From assembly GCA_017631885.1 (NCBI GenBank), contig JAGBSH010000006.1, positions 1 through 52,586 of the forward strand: 52,586 bases of DNA, written 5' to 3'. Both the position numbers and the translations under genes were made by a program. Every line of letters begins with the position of its first letter. The first letter of the stretch is position 1. Source of the stretch: Fibrobacteraceae bacterium (GTDB lineage: Bacteria > Fibrobacterota > Fibrobacteria > Fibrobacterales > Fibrobacteraceae). Shown one piece after another: positions 51,939 through 52,586 of this stretch. The notes beneath the pieces were generated by a model. The model made no database searches and was not told the DNA's origin. It was given only the letters and a program-made list of their open reading frames with translations.

Positions 51939-52586
51939 AAAACACCCTATTTTAAAACCCTACAAACACAAAATATACACTAAAAAAAATGCAAAAAAAC
52001 TTACAAAAAGATGTCTCATAAGGAAAGGTGATTTTTGCGTTGCAAAAATCGTCGACAAACCTTTTTATTACAAACAAATACTTGCCCACGAATCTTGCTC
52101 ATAGCTTCTTGCGAATGGTTCTTGCTCGCGGCTTCTTGCCACTTGCACACAAGTTGTCATTGCGCGCCGTGTAGAATACACGGCGCGGCAATCTCCTTAC
52201 CAGTAGATCGCCACACTGCGTTCGCGATGAGAATCCTTAACTTGTCACTCGCGATGGAACGTAGTGACAGAAGCAATCTCATTGCAAGCAACACTTGTTT
52301 TTGGATTACTTCGCTACGCTCGTAATGACAAAAAAAACAAGATGGCCGCGTCGTCTTAAAAGACTCCTCGCCATGACAACCCTACACTTGCCACAAGCTT
52401 CTTGTCATTGCGATGGAACGTAGTGACAGAAGCAATCTCATCGCAATTTCCGGCACAAGTTCTGTAAACATTCTTTTGCAAAATTTTATGATCATAATTC
52501 CTTTGCTTAAGCGTTTATACAAATAGAAACCTTGCTTTGTCTTTAAAGCAAAGTTCCGCCTTTTTTTATATGAAACTTTAACCTTA
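51939..52586. repeat. Non-coding region with dispersed repeat, copy B
   Basis: A 648-base stretch without a credible gene. 51939-52020 is the AT-rich leader and promoter area of GH44; no confident boxes. 52080-52470 is made of repeat units. A 32-base direct repeat (starting GCGATGGAACGTAGTGACAG) occurs at 52251-52282 and 52410-52441. A hairpin CGCCGTGTA/TACACGGCG lies at 52165-52185. The inverted match to copy A is at 52271-52378. Frames across it translate the repeat. The final 100 bases are AT-rich with a T-run at 52561-52567, of unknown role. Confidence 0.75.

Noticed and set aside
52035-52325. Open frame of 96 codons at the right end
   Set aside because: It runs through repeat copy B, is cysteine-rich by composition only, and has no ribosome site or family resemblance.
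52531-52567. Possible terminator near the right edge
   Set aside because: The CTTTG/CAAAG hairpin is short and seven bases separate it from the T-run, with no gene upstream to terminate.

Overview
The window reads as a chromosomal segment from an AT-rich member of the Fibrobacterota (Fibrobacter-like). The main clues are a FISUMP domain (Fibrobacter succinogenes major paralogous domain) behind serine-rich linkers, many secreted plant-polysaccharide hydrolases with CBM6 modules, and C-terminal tails resembling type IX secretion (T9SS) sorting domains. Gram-negative functions fit this: LpxB, a secretin and outer-membrane barrel-type proteins. The exact genus cannot be fixed from sequence reading alone. 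The base composition looks lower in G+C than cultured Fibrobacter, but I did not count it.

Layout. 1-2.7 kb: the 3' part of a FISUMP protein, a decayed glycosyltransferase and a secreted GH5 cellulase. 2.8-6.5 kb: divergent speA and glnS. 6.5-14.4 kb: a minus-strand hemicellulase operon, transcribed GH43, CE1 esterase, GH27, GH43, with CBM6 modules on three of the four products. 14.7-22.7 kb: dnaE-lpxB, convergent mutL and a conserved-looking gene of unknown function. 22.75-26 kb: a probable small RNA with its own promoter and terminator, then a 985-residue secreted clan GH-A hydrolase. 26-31 kb: cysS-rdgB, malic enzyme, UDP-xylose synthase, and the start of a minus-strand operon. 31-35.6 kb: that operon (membrane protein, small protein, cysE, nth), pdxB, a DUF3078 protein and a membrane-anchored protein. 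35.8-40.9 kb: a compact type IV pilus/type II secretion-like cluster. 40.9-46 kb: a cellulose-synthase-like GT2, a trio of small unknown genes and a SulP transporter. 46-52.5 kb: an unusual minus-strand operon (GH44, arsenate-reductase-like, lipocalin-like, eukaryote-type HisA, GT4), bracketed by inverted copies of a dispersed repeat.

How it fits together. GH5, GH44 and the 985-residue GH-A enzyme would attack beta-glucans and related chains. The GH43/CE1/GH27 operon would strip arabinosyl, xylosyl, acyl and galactosyl decorations from hemicellulose. CBM6 domains would anchor the enzymes to the substrate and the T9SS-like tails would export them. The remaining genes are mostly housekeeping.

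The most unusual structure is at 39953-40033, inside a pilus-cluster gene. Eighty-one bases there form four perfectly paired helices that abut with no unpaired junction base, an ideal cruciform or four-way junction. Other points of note: a MutL lacking the key endonuclease residues, an endonuclease III lacking the usual fourth cluster cysteine, and an intrinsic terminator that is also codons of the opposing gene. No tRNA, rRNA, CRISPR array, transposase or phage gene was seen.
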